Part shown: piece by piece, positions 33,595 to 44,817 of the stretch | How positions within the stretch are numbered: position 1 is the first letter of the stretch | How the letters are laid out: every line of letters starts with the position of its first letter | Assembly (NCBI GenBank): GCA_965371445.1 | Contig: CBDUYN010000024.1 | Location: 1 to 64,000, forward strand | Reading direction: 5' to 3' | Source: DASWIG01 sp965371445 | Lineage (GTDB): Bacteria > Acidobacteriota > Thermoanaerobaculia > Multivoradales > J023 | Length of the DNA: 64,000 nucleotides | Translations under genes and position numbers: made by a program | The notes under the pieces: model-generated | What the model was told of the DNA's origin: nothing | The model's database searches: none | The model's input: the letters and a program-made list of their open reading frames with translations, nothing else

Positions 33595-35967
33595 CTAACC
33601 CGTGACCCTCCGAAGCAGGCCCTCCCCGGCGCGGCAAACCTCGCCCGACGCCACAAGCCGTCCCACCGCCTCTTGCAACGCCGTCAAAATCCTGCCGCCA
33701 CGACGCAACCGCGCGAACGCCAACCCGATGCTCTCCTGCGCCCAATAGGCCGCATCCTGGACCGCCTCGTCCTCGGCGACGGCTTCCTCGGTGTCGAGCA
33801 CCGAGAGGACGGCCATCTCCCAGAGACCCTCGCTGTACTCTGCGGGATCCGCGAGCACCGCGCGGACGTAACCCCGCCGCGGACGATCGAAGAGCTTACG
33901 GCGCACACCCCGACGGATCGCGTCGTCGATCGCGCGGGCGAGCTTGCCGTCGCGGCGGAAGCGCTTGAAGGTGACGAGGCCGTCGGAGCGGAGGGTCTCG
34001 GCGACGGTGCGGAGGGCGTCGAGGAGGGGGAGGGGGCCCTCGCCGAGGAGGGTATCGTGAATGATATTTACCCGGATATCTGCGTCAACGTCGGAAAAAG
34101 CTGCTGTACCTGCGTCACTCAGGCTTGAGAGCTTTCCTTCGGCAGCCTGAGTAGATCTTTCCGGCCTAGCTGAATTGAGTCGACTCTGATGGGCCCTAGG
34201 CTCCAGCGTGGAGTTCTCTGAGCCCACTTCCGCCGACATAGAGGTAGAACTTAAACGCCAAGCTTCTGCCGTCATTTCGGCAAGGGCTACTTGGCGTGCC
34301 GCAGAGGATCTCTCCAAGGAAGACCGAAGATCCTCGCAAAGAGAGTTCAGCGCGTCTAGGATCTTAACAATCCTTCGCTGCTCGCCAGTTGGCGGTATCG
34401 GTATCAACACATTGCGTAACTTGGTGCCATTGAAATTCGCCTGCCCTGTCTGCTGTGTTACTCCCGGCCCTAGCTGCTCTTGACGAAAAAATAATGTCTG
34501 CAAGTAGTAGTTTACGTACCTTGAAATGTCGCGGCTTGAGCATAAGCGTACGCGTATGAGGTAAGACGCGAACGAGTACTCGTTGTCGGCCTCTTCATAG
34601 ACCCCAGCCTTTCCGACCAGCTCGTAACTATTCGTGCGATTGAACAAAATATCGCCTTTAGAGAGGAGCAATCTTGAGACTCCTTCCGTGTTCCGCGGTA
34701 TGTACTTCAAGTTTCTTAAATCGAGAGATCCCTTCTGTATGTTGCTCATTCTTAGCGTCGGTATGCCCTCGACTTCCTCATGTGCTTTCTGTGACGTTCC
34801 GTAGTCGACCGAGAGGGCGATGTCATCGAGACGTGCCCACTTCCAGCTAGCTGGAATTGAGAAGGGTTCTTGGATGGTCCGGCCTGCGCCGTCGGCGACT
34901 CTTTTCAGAGGCCGCTGGCCTCCTTCTGCCTTTGCAGCCTTGCAAGTTGCAAGAAAGGAAGCTGCGGACCCGTCCGCCGGGTCTCGGTGAGTCAGTTTGC
35001 CCTTTATGCCAAGATCAAATGCGGCTTTCCGCAATTTCTCGACGTTCTTCGGATCCGAGTAGAGCAAATCGAAGTGATCGCAGATGCGCTGCCAGTGCTC
35101 GGCGAGTTCGTCCGGGTTCTCGGCGTTGACGAGGGCTTCTAGGGAGGCGGTGTTGAAGCGTGTGCAGGCTCTGCGGCATTCGTCCTGTTTCTCCTCCAGG
35201 TCGTCGCAAAAAGCCATGAGTTCATTTACTTTGGCGACGATATTTTGCTGCTCGGAAAGTGAAGGAAGCGGGAGAGGGAAATCGCGAAGTCGAGACATGC
35301 TTAGCCCCTCCCTTGATATCCCCACTTGCATATCCATGATCCGGCCCTGCGAATACGGAGAAACTAGATACAGATGCAGGAAATGTCTAAGCTCCGGAAT
35401 AACTGGTCTAACAATCGCCACATGTTGACTTACATTTGCTTCGTCGAAGTTGGCGGGCACTAAGGCGCTACGGCCAATTGAAGCACCCGTAATATTTAGC
35501 AAGACATCTCCGTCGCGAACGCAGGTCGCAGCCATTTTTTCGTGTATTTCGCGTGGTATCCTGGCGATACCAGCTGATCGTAGCCCGTTGTTCCATACGT
35601 TTTGAGATCTTATGAACTTCACCCCTTCCGAAACGTAAGCAGTCTTTCCTCCAAGAGGGGTGCTCCCTGCACCGAGCTTGGAGGTCACCTCCTCGACCGT
35701 GGTCCAGCACCAGGTGACGGGACATGGGAAGGCTGGTTGGACAGCAGGCTTTTCTGTCTGGAATTTTTTTGCCTGTTTCTTGGAGACAAAGGCACGTCGT
35801 CGAGTCCTCACCTCTTCGAGGAGCTTCTTGGCGGAATCGGCCGCATCTACTGGTGGCAATAGTCTGCCTTGCACGGCAAGCTGAAGAATCAAGTCTCGCA
35901 ACCGCCGAACGCCACTTGGCGCCTCAGCGATTGTCTCGAAATTCCGGTTGAGCAGTTGAGCGTCCAT
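33595..35967 (-). CDS. hsdS: Type I restriction-modification specificity subunit with long C-terminal extension
   Basis: 790 residues from ATG 35967, which overlaps the hsdM stop. It gives DNA-sequence specificity to the HsdR2M2S complex. Two target-recognition domains are visible, starting at PCPVTWCWTTVEEV and PASWKWARLDDIAL, each ending in a conserved coiled region (LPSLSEQQNIVAKVNELMAF and IPPTGEQRRIVKILDALNSL). HsdS is usually 400-600 residues. The last 190 are an extra domain with a winged-helix-like segment (DGLVTFKRFRRDGKLARAID) that is not part of ordinary HsdS. The gene is visibly lower in GC than its neighbours. An alternative start further upstream lies inside hsdM. Confidence 0.9.
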   Translation of the reverse strand: MDAQLLNRNFETIAEAPSGVRRLRDLILQLAVQGRLLPPVDAADSAKKLLEEVRTRRRAFVSKKQAKKFQTEKPAVQPAFPCPVTWCWTTVEEVTSKLGAGSTPLGGKTAYVSEGVKFIRSQNVWNNGLRSAGIARIPREIHEKMAATCVRDGDVLLNITGASIGRSALVPANFDEANVSQHVAIVRPVIPELRHFLHLYLVSPYSQGRIMDMQVGISREGLSMSRLRDFPLPLPSLSEQQNIVAKVNELMAFCDDLEEKQDECRRACTRFNTASLEALVNAENPDELAEHWQRICDHFDLLYSDPKNVEKLRKAAFDLGIKGKLTHRDPADGSAASFLATCKAAKAEGGQRPLKRVADGAGRTIQEPFSIPASWKWARLDDIALSVDYGTSQKAHEEVEGIPTLRMSNIQKGSLDLRNLKYIPRNTEGVSRLLLSKGDILFNRTNSYELVGKAGVYEEADNEYSFASYLIRVRLCSSRDISRYVNYYLQTLFFRQEQLGPGVTQQTGQANFNGTKLRNVLIPIPPTGEQRRIVKILDALNSLCEDLRSSLERSSAARQVALAEMTAEAWRLSSTSMSAEVGSENSTLEPRAHQSRLNSARPERSTQAAEGKLSSLSDAGTAAFSDVDADIRVNIIHDTLLGEGPLPLLDALRTVAETLRSDGLVTFKRFRRDGKLARAIDDAIRRGVRRKLFDRPRRGYVRAVLADPAEYSEGLWEMAVLSVLDTEEAVAEDEAVQDAAYWAQESIGLAFARLRRGGRILTALQEAVGRLVASGEVCRAGEGLLRRVTG

Positions 35968-37406
35968 CACCCTACGCTCAGCGCTTCCGTCAGACTCGCC
36001 TTCAGCTTCTCGCGGATCTCCGCCGCTTCGGCTGCCGCTTGCTGGTAAAACGCCAACAGCTCGTCTGGATCTCCAGGGCCGTCGTCCGCCGCATGCGGGT
36101 TCTTGACGTCGAGATCGTAACCGCTCTCGGCGATGTCGCTGGCTCGGCCACTCCATGCGTGCTCGCCCGCACGACGTCGGCTCCACCACTTCTTCTCCGG
36201 TTCGAATTCCTCGATCCGCAACGGCTTCGTCTTCGAATACGACTTGTACCCCTCCGGGTAGGGATGCTCGTAGTACCAAACCTCCTTCGTCGGTCGACCC
36301 TTGGTGAAAAAGAGCAGGTTCGTCTTGATTCCCGTATAAGGGCTGAAGACCCCGTTGGGCAAGCGGACGATCGTGTGAAGGTCGCACTCGGTGAGGAGCT
36401 TCTCCTTGATCCGCGTCTTCGCTCCCTCTCCGAAGAGGGTCCCGTCAGGCAGGACGATCGCCGCGCGGCCGCCGGGCTTCAAGACGTGCATGATCAGGAG
36501 AAGAAAGAGGTCCGCCGTCTCCCGCGTCCGGAACTTGGCCGGGAAGTTGAGCTCGATGCCGTCTTCCTCCATGCCGCCGAAGGGCGGATTGGTGACCACG
36601 ACGTCAACACGATCGCGCGACCCGTAGTCGCGCAGTGGACGCGCCAGGGTGTTGTCGTGGCGGATGAACGACGGCACCTCCATCTCGTGGAGCAGCATAT
36701 TGGTCACGGAGAGCAGGTGCGGCAGGGCCTTTTTCTCGACGCCGCGAATCGAGCGCTGAAGCGTCTCCTCGTCGGCGACTCTTTTGACGTACTTCGAGCG
36801 GACGTGCTCGATCGCACAGGTGAGAAACCCTCCCGTGCCACAGGCCGGGTCGAGGACGACCTCGCCGAGCTTCGGGTCGACCATGTCGACCATGAACTGG
36901 GTGACGGCCCGGGGCGTGTAGTACTCGCCGGCGTTGCCGGCGCTTCTGAGGTCGGAGAGGATCTTCTCGTAGATGTCGCCGAACTGGTGGCGGTCGCTCG
37001 CCCGGTTGAAGTCGATCTCGCCGAGCTTGTTGATCACCTGACGCATCAGCTGGCCCGACTTCATGTAGTTATAGGCATCCTCGAACGCGGCACGGACGAC
37101 GCCCGCCGCGAGGTTCTTGCCGACTGGAAGGTCCTTCAGGGACTTGAAGAGCCGGTTGTCGACGAAGTCGAGGAGCTCTTCGCCGGTCAGGCCCTCGTCG
37201 TCCTTGGCCCAGTTGCGCCAGCGAAGCGGCTCGGGGATGGGCGAGCGGTAGTTGTCGTCGAGGAGCTCGCGCTCGGCCTCCTTTTCGTCGAAGATCTTCA
37301 AAAAGAGCATCCAGACGAGTTGGCTGATGCGCTGGGCGTCGCCGTCGAGGCCGGCGTCCTTGCGCATGATGTCCTGGATCGTCTTGACGGTGGTCGAAAG
37401 CGACAT
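35967..37406 (-). CDS. hsdM: Type I restriction-modification DNA methyltransferase subunit
   Basis: 479 residues; N6-adenine methyltransferase of the complex, using SAM. The N-terminal helical domain (TTVKTIQDIMRKDAGLDGD) is typical of HsdM. The SAM-binding motif is LDPACGTGGFLTCAIEHV and the catalytic motif IV is NPPFGG. It overlaps hsdS and lies 36 bp after hsdR. With HsdS alone it would protect self DNA. Confidence 0.95.
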   Translation of the reverse strand: MSLSTTVKTIQDIMRKDAGLDGDAQRISQLVWMLFLKIFDEKEAERELLDDNYRSPIPEPLRWRNWAKDDEGLTGEELLDFVDNRLFKSLKDLPVGKNLAAGVVRAAFEDAYNYMKSGQLMRQVINKLGEIDFNRASDRHQFGDIYEKILSDLRSAGNAGEYYTPRAVTQFMVDMVDPKLGEVVLDPACGTGGFLTCAIEHVRSKYVKRVADEETLQRSIRGVEKKALPHLLSVTNMLLHEMEVPSFIRHDNTLARPLRDYGSRDRVDVVVTNPPFGGMEEDGIELNFPAKFRTRETADLFLLLIMHVLKPGGRAAIVLPDGTLFGEGAKTRIKEKLLTECDLHTIVRLPNGVFSPYTGIKTNLLFFTKGRPTKEVWYYEHPYPEGYKSYSKTKPLRIEEFEPEKKWWSRRRAGEHAWSGRASDIAESGYDLDVKNPHAADDGPGDPDELLAFYQQAAAEAAEIREKLKASLTEALSVG

Positions 37407-37442
37407 GTGGGTGGCTCCGTCGTCCGTGAGGGGTTTCTGAGG

Positions 37443-39725
37443 TCAGGCGACGTCGAAGAGGGCGTCCTGGAGGCTCTTGACGGCGTCCTGGTAGCCCTCC
37501 TTGCCGCCGAAGCGCTCGACGATCTCGTGCGGGGTTCCGAGCTCGTTGAGAGGCCTGAGCTTCAGGACCTGCATGCTGTCGAGGTCCTCGACGCCTTCGT
37601 CGGCGTACTTGTCGAGGAGGGCTTCGAGGACGGCTCGGGCGGCGTCGCCGTAGCGGGTGAAGTAGCTGCGCTTGCGGACGCTCTCGGCCCGCTCACGCCG
37701 GGTCAGGGGCGGCTGGTCGAAGGCGACGTGGCAGATGATGTCGAAGGGTCCGCAGTTGCGGTCGACCTCGATGGCCAGGTCTTCGAAGACGACACCGTGG
37801 TCCTCGAGCTCCTCGACGATCGCCTTCTTGCGCTCGGCCGCGGACCACCGGCGAAGGAACTCGTCGAGGGAGCCGAATTCCTGGCGCACGGTCTTGCGGG
37901 TGTAGTCGCGTAGGGTCTCGGTGATGAGGCGGCCCTTGCCGTCGAGGTATTGGGTCCGTTCCGAGACGACGTCAACGGTGACGTCCTCGACGCGGTAGCG
38001 CTGCCGCTCGCGGTCCTCGGGCGGTTCGATCGGATCGCCGGGTCGTGGGTCGTAGATCGAGATGGGGTCGCCGTCGAAGTCGGGGTCGGCGAAGCGGTCG
38101 GTGGCCCGCTTGAAGTCCATGATGGTGAAGAAGAGCTTGCTGTATTCCTCGCGGATGCGGGTGCCGCGTCCGATGATCTGCTTGAACTCGGTGGTCGACT
38201 CGATACGCCGGTCGAGGACGATGAGCTTGACGGTCTGGGTGTCGACGCCGGTGGCCAGGAGCCGCGAGGTGGTGACGACGACGGGATAGAGCTCCTCGGG
38301 AGTGCAGAAGGTCTCGACCTCGGCCTTGCCTTCGGCGTTGTCGCCGGTCATGCGCATGACGTAGCGGCGGTCGGTGGCGGCGAGCTCGATGTTCTCGTTG
38401 ACGAGGGCCTGGCGCATGCGTTCGGCGTGGTCGATGTCCTCGCAGAAGACGATGGTCTTGTCGAAGCGGTTCGTGGCGCGGAGATATTCGGTGACCTTCT
38501 TGGCGACGAGCTGCGTGCGCTGGTCGAGGACGAGCTGGCGATCGAAATCACGCTGGTTGTAGACGCGGTCCTCGATCTCCCGTCCGTATTTGTCGAGCTT
38601 GCCGGCCTCGGGTCGCCAACCTTCGAGGTCGCGGTCGAAGTCGAGGCGGATGACCTTGTAGGGGGCGAGGTAGCCGTCTTCAATGCCTTGCCTCAGGGAG
38701 TAGGTGTAGACGGGCTCGCCGAAGTAGGCGATGTTCGAGACGTCGCGGGTTTCTCTCGGCGTGGCGGTGAGGCCCACGTGGACGGCGCTTTGAAAGTAGT
38801 CGAGGATCTCGCGCCAGGCAGAGGCCTCGTCGGCGCTGCCGCGGTGGCACTCGTCGATGACGACGAGGTCAAAGAAGCCGGGGGAGAACTGCTTGTAGAC
38901 GTTCTTGACTTCTTCGACGCCACTGATTGCCTGGTAGAGCGCCAGATAGACCTCATAGGACTTATCGGCTTTGCGCTGGGTGACCTTGGTCATGACGCCG
39001 CCGAAGGGTCTGAAATCGTTGTTGCGGGTCTGGTCGGCGAGGGCGTTGCGGTCGATGAGGAAGAGGGTGCGCTTGGCGAGCCCTGCTTTTCTGAGGCGCC
39101 AGATGGTCTGGAAAGCGACCAGGGTCTTGCCGGTGCCGGTAGCCATGACGAGAAGCGCCCGCCGGTCACCGCGGGCCACCGCCTCGACGACGGCGTTGAC
39201 GGCGTTGACCTGGTAGTAGCGGAGCCGCCGGGCGGGATCGGAGTAGTAGTCCTGAGTGACGGTGGGGAGGGTCTCGTCGCCAAGGCCGCGCCAGGCTCGG
39301 TAGCGCCGCCAGAGCTCGTCGGGGCTCGGAAAGGCGCCGAGGGGGATCTCGCGCTCGACGGTATCGCTGCTCTGCGCCGTGCGGTCGTGCTCGAGGAAGG
39401 CGTCGCCGTTCGTGCTGTAGACGAAGGGGACGTCGAGCATCTCGCCGTAGTCGAGCGCTTGCTGCATGCCGGAGCCGACGCTGTGCTCGTTGTCCTTGGC
39501 CTCGACGACGGCGAGCGGCAGGTTCTCCTTGTAGTAGAGGACGTAGTCGGCCTGCCGGTAGGGGCGCCGCGACGCCATGCGCCCGCGGACGAGGACGCGT
39601 CCGGCGGTGAGGCGGACCTCGCGACCGATCTGGATCTCGCCGTCCCAGCCAGCGTCGGCGAGGGCCGGGGTGACGACCTGGTCGCAGAGCTCTCTTTCGC
39701 TGAGTGGCTTCTTGTTGACCGCCAT
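37443..39725 (-). CDS. hsdR: Type I restriction enzyme motor/endonuclease subunit
   Basis: 760 residues from ATG 39725 (MAVNKKPLSERELCDQ); the frame runs further upstream without conserved sequence. An N-terminal nuclease domain has ADYVLYYKENLPLAVVEAKD, with Asp and E-A-K of the PD-ExK site. A superfamily 2 helicase follows: MATGTGKT (Walker A), VIDECHRGSADEA (DECH box), TATPRETRD and QIIGRGTRI (motif VI). The family translocates DNA and cuts at collision. First gene of hsdR-hsdM-hsdS, so the restriction operon appears complete. Confidence 0.94.
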   Translation of the reverse strand: MAVNKKPLSERELCDQVVTPALADAGWDGEIQIGREVRLTAGRVLVRGRMASRRPYRQADYVLYYKENLPLAVVEAKDNEHSVGSGMQQALDYGEMLDVPFVYSTNGDAFLEHDRTAQSSDTVEREIPLGAFPSPDELWRRYRAWRGLGDETLPTVTQDYYSDPARRLRYYQVNAVNAVVEAVARGDRRALLVMATGTGKTLVAFQTIWRLRKAGLAKRTLFLIDRNALADQTRNNDFRPFGGVMTKVTQRKADKSYEVYLALYQAISGVEEVKNVYKQFSPGFFDLVVIDECHRGSADEASAWREILDYFQSAVHVGLTATPRETRDVSNIAYFGEPVYTYSLRQGIEDGYLAPYKVIRLDFDRDLEGWRPEAGKLDKYGREIEDRVYNQRDFDRQLVLDQRTQLVAKKVTEYLRATNRFDKTIVFCEDIDHAERMRQALVNENIELAATDRRYVMRMTGDNAEGKAEVETFCTPEELYPVVVTTSRLLATGVDTQTVKLIVLDRRIESTTEFKQIIGRGTRIREEYSKLFFTIMDFKRATDRFADPDFDGDPISIYDPRPGDPIEPPEDRERQRYRVEDVTVDVVSERTQYLDGKGRLITETLRDYTRKTVRQEFGSLDEFLRRWSAAERKKAIVEELEDHGVVFEDLAIEVDRNCGPFDIICHVAFDQPPLTRRERAESVRKRSYFTRYGDAARAVLEALLDKYADEGVEDLDSMQVLKLRPLNELGTPHEIVERFGGKEGYQDAVKSLQDALFDVA

Positions 39726-39859
39726 CTGGTCCCTACCCGACGTTTGCCCTCGGAATCTACCACGGGAGCCCGGCCCTTGCGGTTCGTCAGTCTCCTGAGG
39801 CCGGGGCGACGGCACCGAGTCTCGGCCTCTCGGCCGTCGGGCTGGTATCCTTCCGGACG

Positions 39860-40339
39860 ATGAAAGCACTCAGCCTGCGGCAGCCCTGGGCCTGGTGCGT
39901 CGTCCACGGGGACAAACGGATCGAGAACCGGTCCTGGAGATACCTGCCGCGCTACCGCGGTCCGCTCTTTCTCCACGCCTCGACCTGGTGGCGCGAGGGC
40001 GAGGCCCACCGGGACCTGCGCGCCCTCGCCGCCAAAGGCCTCCTCGACGACGAGACGGCGGTGCTTGAGAGCGCGCGCGACGAGCGCGGCGGACTCGTCG
40101 GCCTCGTTACCGTGGTCGACGCCGACTGGAACGGCGAGCGTCCTACGGATCCGTGGGCCCGTCCCGGAGCGGTGGGGATCCGGCTCGCCGCCGTCGAGGC
40201 GCTGGAGTTGGTCCCCTGCCGCGGACGCCTCGGTCTTTTCGAGCCCACCTTCGAGGATCCCGGAGACGCCGCGCGGGTCGCCGAGATCTGGCGGCGCTAC
40301 CTGGCAAGAGCTTCGGAGGTGCGTGACATCTCAAAATGA
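39860..40339 (+). CDS. ASCH-domain protein
   Basis: 159 residues. The N-terminus MKALSLRQPWAWCVVHGDKR followed by IENRSWRYLPRYRGPLFLH is the ASCH-domain signature (LSIRQPWA...ENRxW). The family is thought to bind RNA or modified nucleosides, and some members are amidohydrolases of N4-acetylcytidine. It diverges from hsdR at the island's end. Whether it works with the restriction system is unknown. Confidence 0.85.
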   Translation: MKALSLRQPWAWCVVHGDKRIENRSWRYLPRYRGPLFLHASTWWREGEAHRDLRALAAKGLLDDETAVLESARDERGGLVGLVTVVDADWNGERPTDPWARPGAVGIRLAAVEALELVPCRGRLGLFEPTFEDPGDAARVAEIWRRYLARASEVRDISK

Positions 40340-41004
40340 GGGCGATCGTGTCGCGGCAAAGACGCGGCGGTTGAGCCGCCGCGAAGACAAGGCCGAGGCC
40401 GGGCGGCGATCCGCCTGCCACACCGACTCTCCGTGGCCGGCCATCCACCGTCCGAGGCTCCGTTCGAGGCTCTCGGGTCCTGGGCCCGGGCGGCGATCCG
40501 CTTGCCACCCGGAAGGACCTGGGTCGACTCGGCTAGGGGAGCCGGATCTGGTGCTCCGCGAAAGCTGGAGCGAAGCCGTCGGGCTACGGAAGAGTAGTTG
40601 CCGACCGCATCTCGATACCACCGGACCCTACGGTGCGCGCGCCGCAGCTCTATCCCGACCTGGAGGCGACTTTAGTCGTCTTTTCATCTATAGCACGGGT
40701 CTTTAGGCCCGTTGCGGAGGTCGGGACCGTCACGCCGATTCCCTCCAGGATGCCCGTCAAGCCGAGCGCTGCCGTTTTCCGGGGATAAATCCCCGGGCTA
40801 CATTTTAAAGGACGCCCTACGGGCTTACCGGCTAAAGCCGGAAGATCCCAATGGATGCCGTCGCGGGCGAGCGTTCCATGTCGTCCAGAGCCAAGCTCCG
40901 TCGCCAAATTTGCCGCTACAGCAAGAAACTCGGCGACGTTGGCCAGTCCACACCCTTAATTCCTGGTCGGTAAAATGTCCCATGGGTATTTTCTGAGACC
41001 CTCT
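40340..41004. other. Non-coding stretch of small hairpins and short direct repeats
   Basis: No gene seen. It contains GCGGCGGTTGAGCCGCCGC (about 40366-40384), a repeated GGGCGGCGATCCGC unit at about 40400 and 40487, and hairpins such as CCGGGGATAAATCCCCGG and CCGGCTAAAGCCGG between 40770 and 40845. These look like decayed dispersed repeats between the restriction operon side and the minisatellite. Confidence 0.55.
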
Positions 41005-41410
41005 CCCGGGTCCCGGAAATGCCATCCCGATTTTCCAGGTCCCTTTCCCGGGTCCCGGAAATGCCATCCCGATTTTTCAGGTCCCTTTCCCGGGTCCCGG
41101 AAATGCCACCCGGATTTTTCAGGTCCCTTCCCGGGTCCCGGAAATGCCACCCGGATTTTTCAGGTCCCCTTCCCGGGTCCCGGAAATGCCATCCGGATTT
41201 TTCAGGTCCCCTTCCCGGGTCCCGGAAATGCCACCTGGATTTTTCAGGTCCCCTTCCCGGGTCCCGGAAACGCCACCCGGATTTCTCAGGTCCCTTCCCG
41301 GGTCCCGGAAACGCCACCCGGATTTTTCAGGTCCCCTTCCCGGGTAGAGGGAACGCCACCCGAAAAGCTCGTCCCCTCCTCCCGGGTCCCAGGGACGGCA
41401 CCCGAAAAGC
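41005..41410. repeat. Minisatellite: about ten tandem 42-bp units
   Basis: CCCGGGTCCCGGAAATGCCA recurs with starts at 41005, 41047, 41089, 41130, 41172, 41214, 41256, 41297, 41339 and 41381, that is a 42-bp period with two 41-bp steps. The rest of each unit is CCCGGATTTTTCAGGTCCCC with small changes. Since 42 is a multiple of 3, several frames stay open and read as HFRDPGKGPEKSGW repeats, but the two 41-bp steps break any single frame. A repeat expansion, not a gene. Confidence 0.9.
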
Positions 41411-41416
41411 CCCCGG

Positions 41417-41581
<165 letters not shown>

Positions 41582-41590
41582 ATCCCCGTC

Positions 41591-41642
41591 GGTGGAAATC
41601 TACCACGCTCGCGGCCGGCTCTACGTGAAGGGGTCCAAGATC
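41591..41642. repeat. Right copy of the 52-bp imperfect direct repeat flanking the island
   Basis: Matches 29299-29350 at 47 of 52 bases in the same orientation. The copy here spans the last 22 bases of vapC and 30 bases beyond it. The segment between the copies (29351-41590) contains the restriction operon and other accessory genes. Confidence 0.75.
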
Positions 41643-42013
41643 AGAATTCCGCAATCTTCGAAGTCCCGGACGTTGCGCGTGACCAGCGTCAGCCCATGGA
41701 CGCTGGCTGTCGCCGCGATCATCATGTCGGCCTGAGTGCGATCTTTGCCCTTCGCCTGCAACCGCCCCCGAAGCTGCCCCGAGACCCTCGCGACCTCGAC
41801 GGTGACCGGGAAGATCTCGCAGCGCTCCTCGAAGAAGCGGTCGAACCAGGCCGCGATCCGCGGTATCGGGTTACAGGCCAGCCCATACAGGATCTCGTCG
41901 AGCGTCACGACCGAGATCGCCACCGCGGACATTCCCTCCATCCAGGCCAGGACGCCGCTGTTCGGCTCGCGACGGGTCAGCTCACTGAGGACGGTGGTGT
42001 CGCAGAGATGCAT
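41621..42013 (-). CDS. vapC: VapC-type PIN-domain toxin ribonuclease
   Basis: 130 residues. PIN-domain acidic residues are visible in MHLCDTTVLSEL (Asp5), VVTLDEILYGL, TQADMMIAATA and LVTRNVRDF. This layout matches FitB/VapC toxins that cleave tRNA or rRNA. It overlaps its antitoxin gene by 32 bp. The end of the gene is part of the 52-bp direct repeat. Confidence 0.92.
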   Translation of the reverse strand: MHLCDTTVLSELTRREPNSGVLAWMEGMSAVAISVVTLDEILYGLACNPIPRIAAWFDRFFEERCEIFPVTVEVARVSGQLRGRLQAKGKDRTQADMMIAATASVHGLTLVTRNVRDFEDCGILILDPFT

Positions 42014-42293
42014 CCTTCAGGGCTTCCGGGAAGGGATTGGGCCGGTCCTTGCGGCTGGCCTCCGGAAGCTCCCAGCCTCCCTCTTCGGCACAGATCGCCC
42101 GCAGCTCGGCAAACTCCTCGCCAATCGACTTCCGCTCGCGGTTCTGCTTCCAGCGTAAGAATTCCTCGAACGTCTCGCCGCAGACCACCGCCGCCACCAA
42201 CCTCTGACGGTTGTAGATCCGCTGCGGCTCCTTCTCGGCGGACCTCAGGACCTCGGAAAGCCTTTGCTTGGCTTGTGCGACGTTCCATTCCAT
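41982..42293 (-). CDS. Phd/YefM-type antitoxin of the VapC toxin
   Basis: 103 residues from ATG 42293 (AAGAGGTGAAG upstream; a GTG at 42302 is also possible). The N-terminus MEWNVAQAKQRLSEVLRSAE, then IYNRQRLVAAVVCGETFEEF, is the Phd/YefM DNA-binding fold (xWxVxEAKxxLSEVL). The C-terminal tail would wrap the toxin. Upstream of the toxin with overlap, so the pair is probably autoregulated. Confidence 0.88.
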   Translation of the reverse strand: MEWNVAQAKQRLSEVLRSAEKEPQRIYNRQRLVAAVVCGETFEEFLRWKQNRERKSIGEEFAELRAICAEEGGWELPEASRKDRPNPFPEALKDASLRHHRPQ

Positions 42294-42392
42294 CGTCTTC
42301 ACCTCTTGGGCGAGCCCATATGCCTATTCTGTCTACCTTAGATGTCCATGTCAAGAGGGTGGACCGTCGTTACCGTCGTCGGCCCACCTCGC

Positions 42393-44051
<1,659 letters not shown>

Positions 44052-44073
44052 GGGTCAAGGGCTCCTCGTAGAG

Positions 44074-44817
44074 CTAGGAAAGAGGTCCGGCGGCGGTGAG
44101 CTTCGCCGCCGCGCGGACCAGGTCTTGAACGGTGTCGACGCCCGGCTCGCTGCCGGTGACGTCGAGGACGCGGATCGGGATACCGTTTTCCAGCGCCCGC
44201 AGCTGCTCCAGGGATTCGCTCGTCTCGAGCGGTGTGCGCGGGAGCGTTGCGAGCCGCAACAGGGTCTGGCGTTGATATCCGTAGATTCCGACATGCAATC
44301 GGGCCTCGGCCGCCCCCTCCTGGCGCGGGTAGGGGATTCGGGAACGGCTGAAGTAGAGCGCGTAGCCGCGCCGGTCGCAGACCACCTTGACGGCGTTCGG
44401 GTCGTCGCGCTCGGCCTCCTCGGCGGGCGCGGCGAGCGTCACCATGGGGTCGTCGGGGTGCTCCAGCAGGTGGCGAGCCACGACGGCGATGGCGGCCGGG
44501 TCGATCAGGGGCTCGTCGCCCTGCACGTTCAAGACAGCCGACGTGTCCCAGTCGCGGGCGGCGTGGGCGATCCTATCCGTTCCGCTGGCACAGGTGGAGG
44601 GGGTCATCTCGCATTCGCCGCCGAAACCGTGGACCACGTCGCGAATCCGTTCGTCGTCGGTCAGGACGACGACCCGGGCGATGCCCTCGGCCATCTCCGT
44701 CCGGCGGTAGACGTGCTCGATCATCGGCCGGCCCGCCAGCTCCAGGAGGGGCTTGCCGGGCAGCCGGATCGAGGCGTAGCGGGCCGGGATGGCGGCGACG
44801 ACGGTGGGGGCCGACAC
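44074..44817 (-). CDS. kdsB: 3-deoxy-manno-octulosonate cytidylyltransferase (CMP-Kdo synthetase)
   Basis: 247 residues; activates Kdo as CMP-Kdo. Motifs: VVAAIPARYASIRLPGKPLL, VVVLTDDERI, CASGTDRIAHAA, VLNVQGDEPLI, and YFSRSRIPYPR with HVGIYGYQRQTL. It ends 22 bp before pyrG, giving a kdsB-pyrG operon that supplies and uses CTP. With kdsA-kdsD-kdsC this completes the Kdo pathway in the window. Confidence 0.95.
   Translation of the reverse strand: MSAPTVVAAIPARYASIRLPGKPLLELAGRPMIEHVYRRTEMAEGIARVVVLTDDERIRDVVHGFGGECEMTPSTCASGTDRIAHAARDWDTSAVLNVQGDEPLIDPAAIAVVARHLLEHPDDPMVTLAAPAEEAERDDPNAVKVVCDRRGYALYFSRSRIPYPRQEGAAEARLHVGIYGYQRQTLLRLATLPRTPLETSESLEQLRALENGIPIRVLDVTGSEPGVDTVQDLVRAAAKLTAAGPLS

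Noticed and set aside
39950..41000. Several open frames around the hairpin-rich stretch after the ASCH gene
   Set aside because: No family signal, poor starts, and they cover short repeats on both strands.
40916..41317. Minus-strand frame of 133 codons with HFRDPGKGPEKSGW-type repeats
   Set aside because: It is the translation of the tandem repeat, loses its register at the 41-bp steps, and has no ribosome-binding site or non-repeat domain.
41005..41410. Possible CRISPR array
   Set aside because: Units repeat end to end with a 42-bp period and no unique spacers, so it is a minisatellite.
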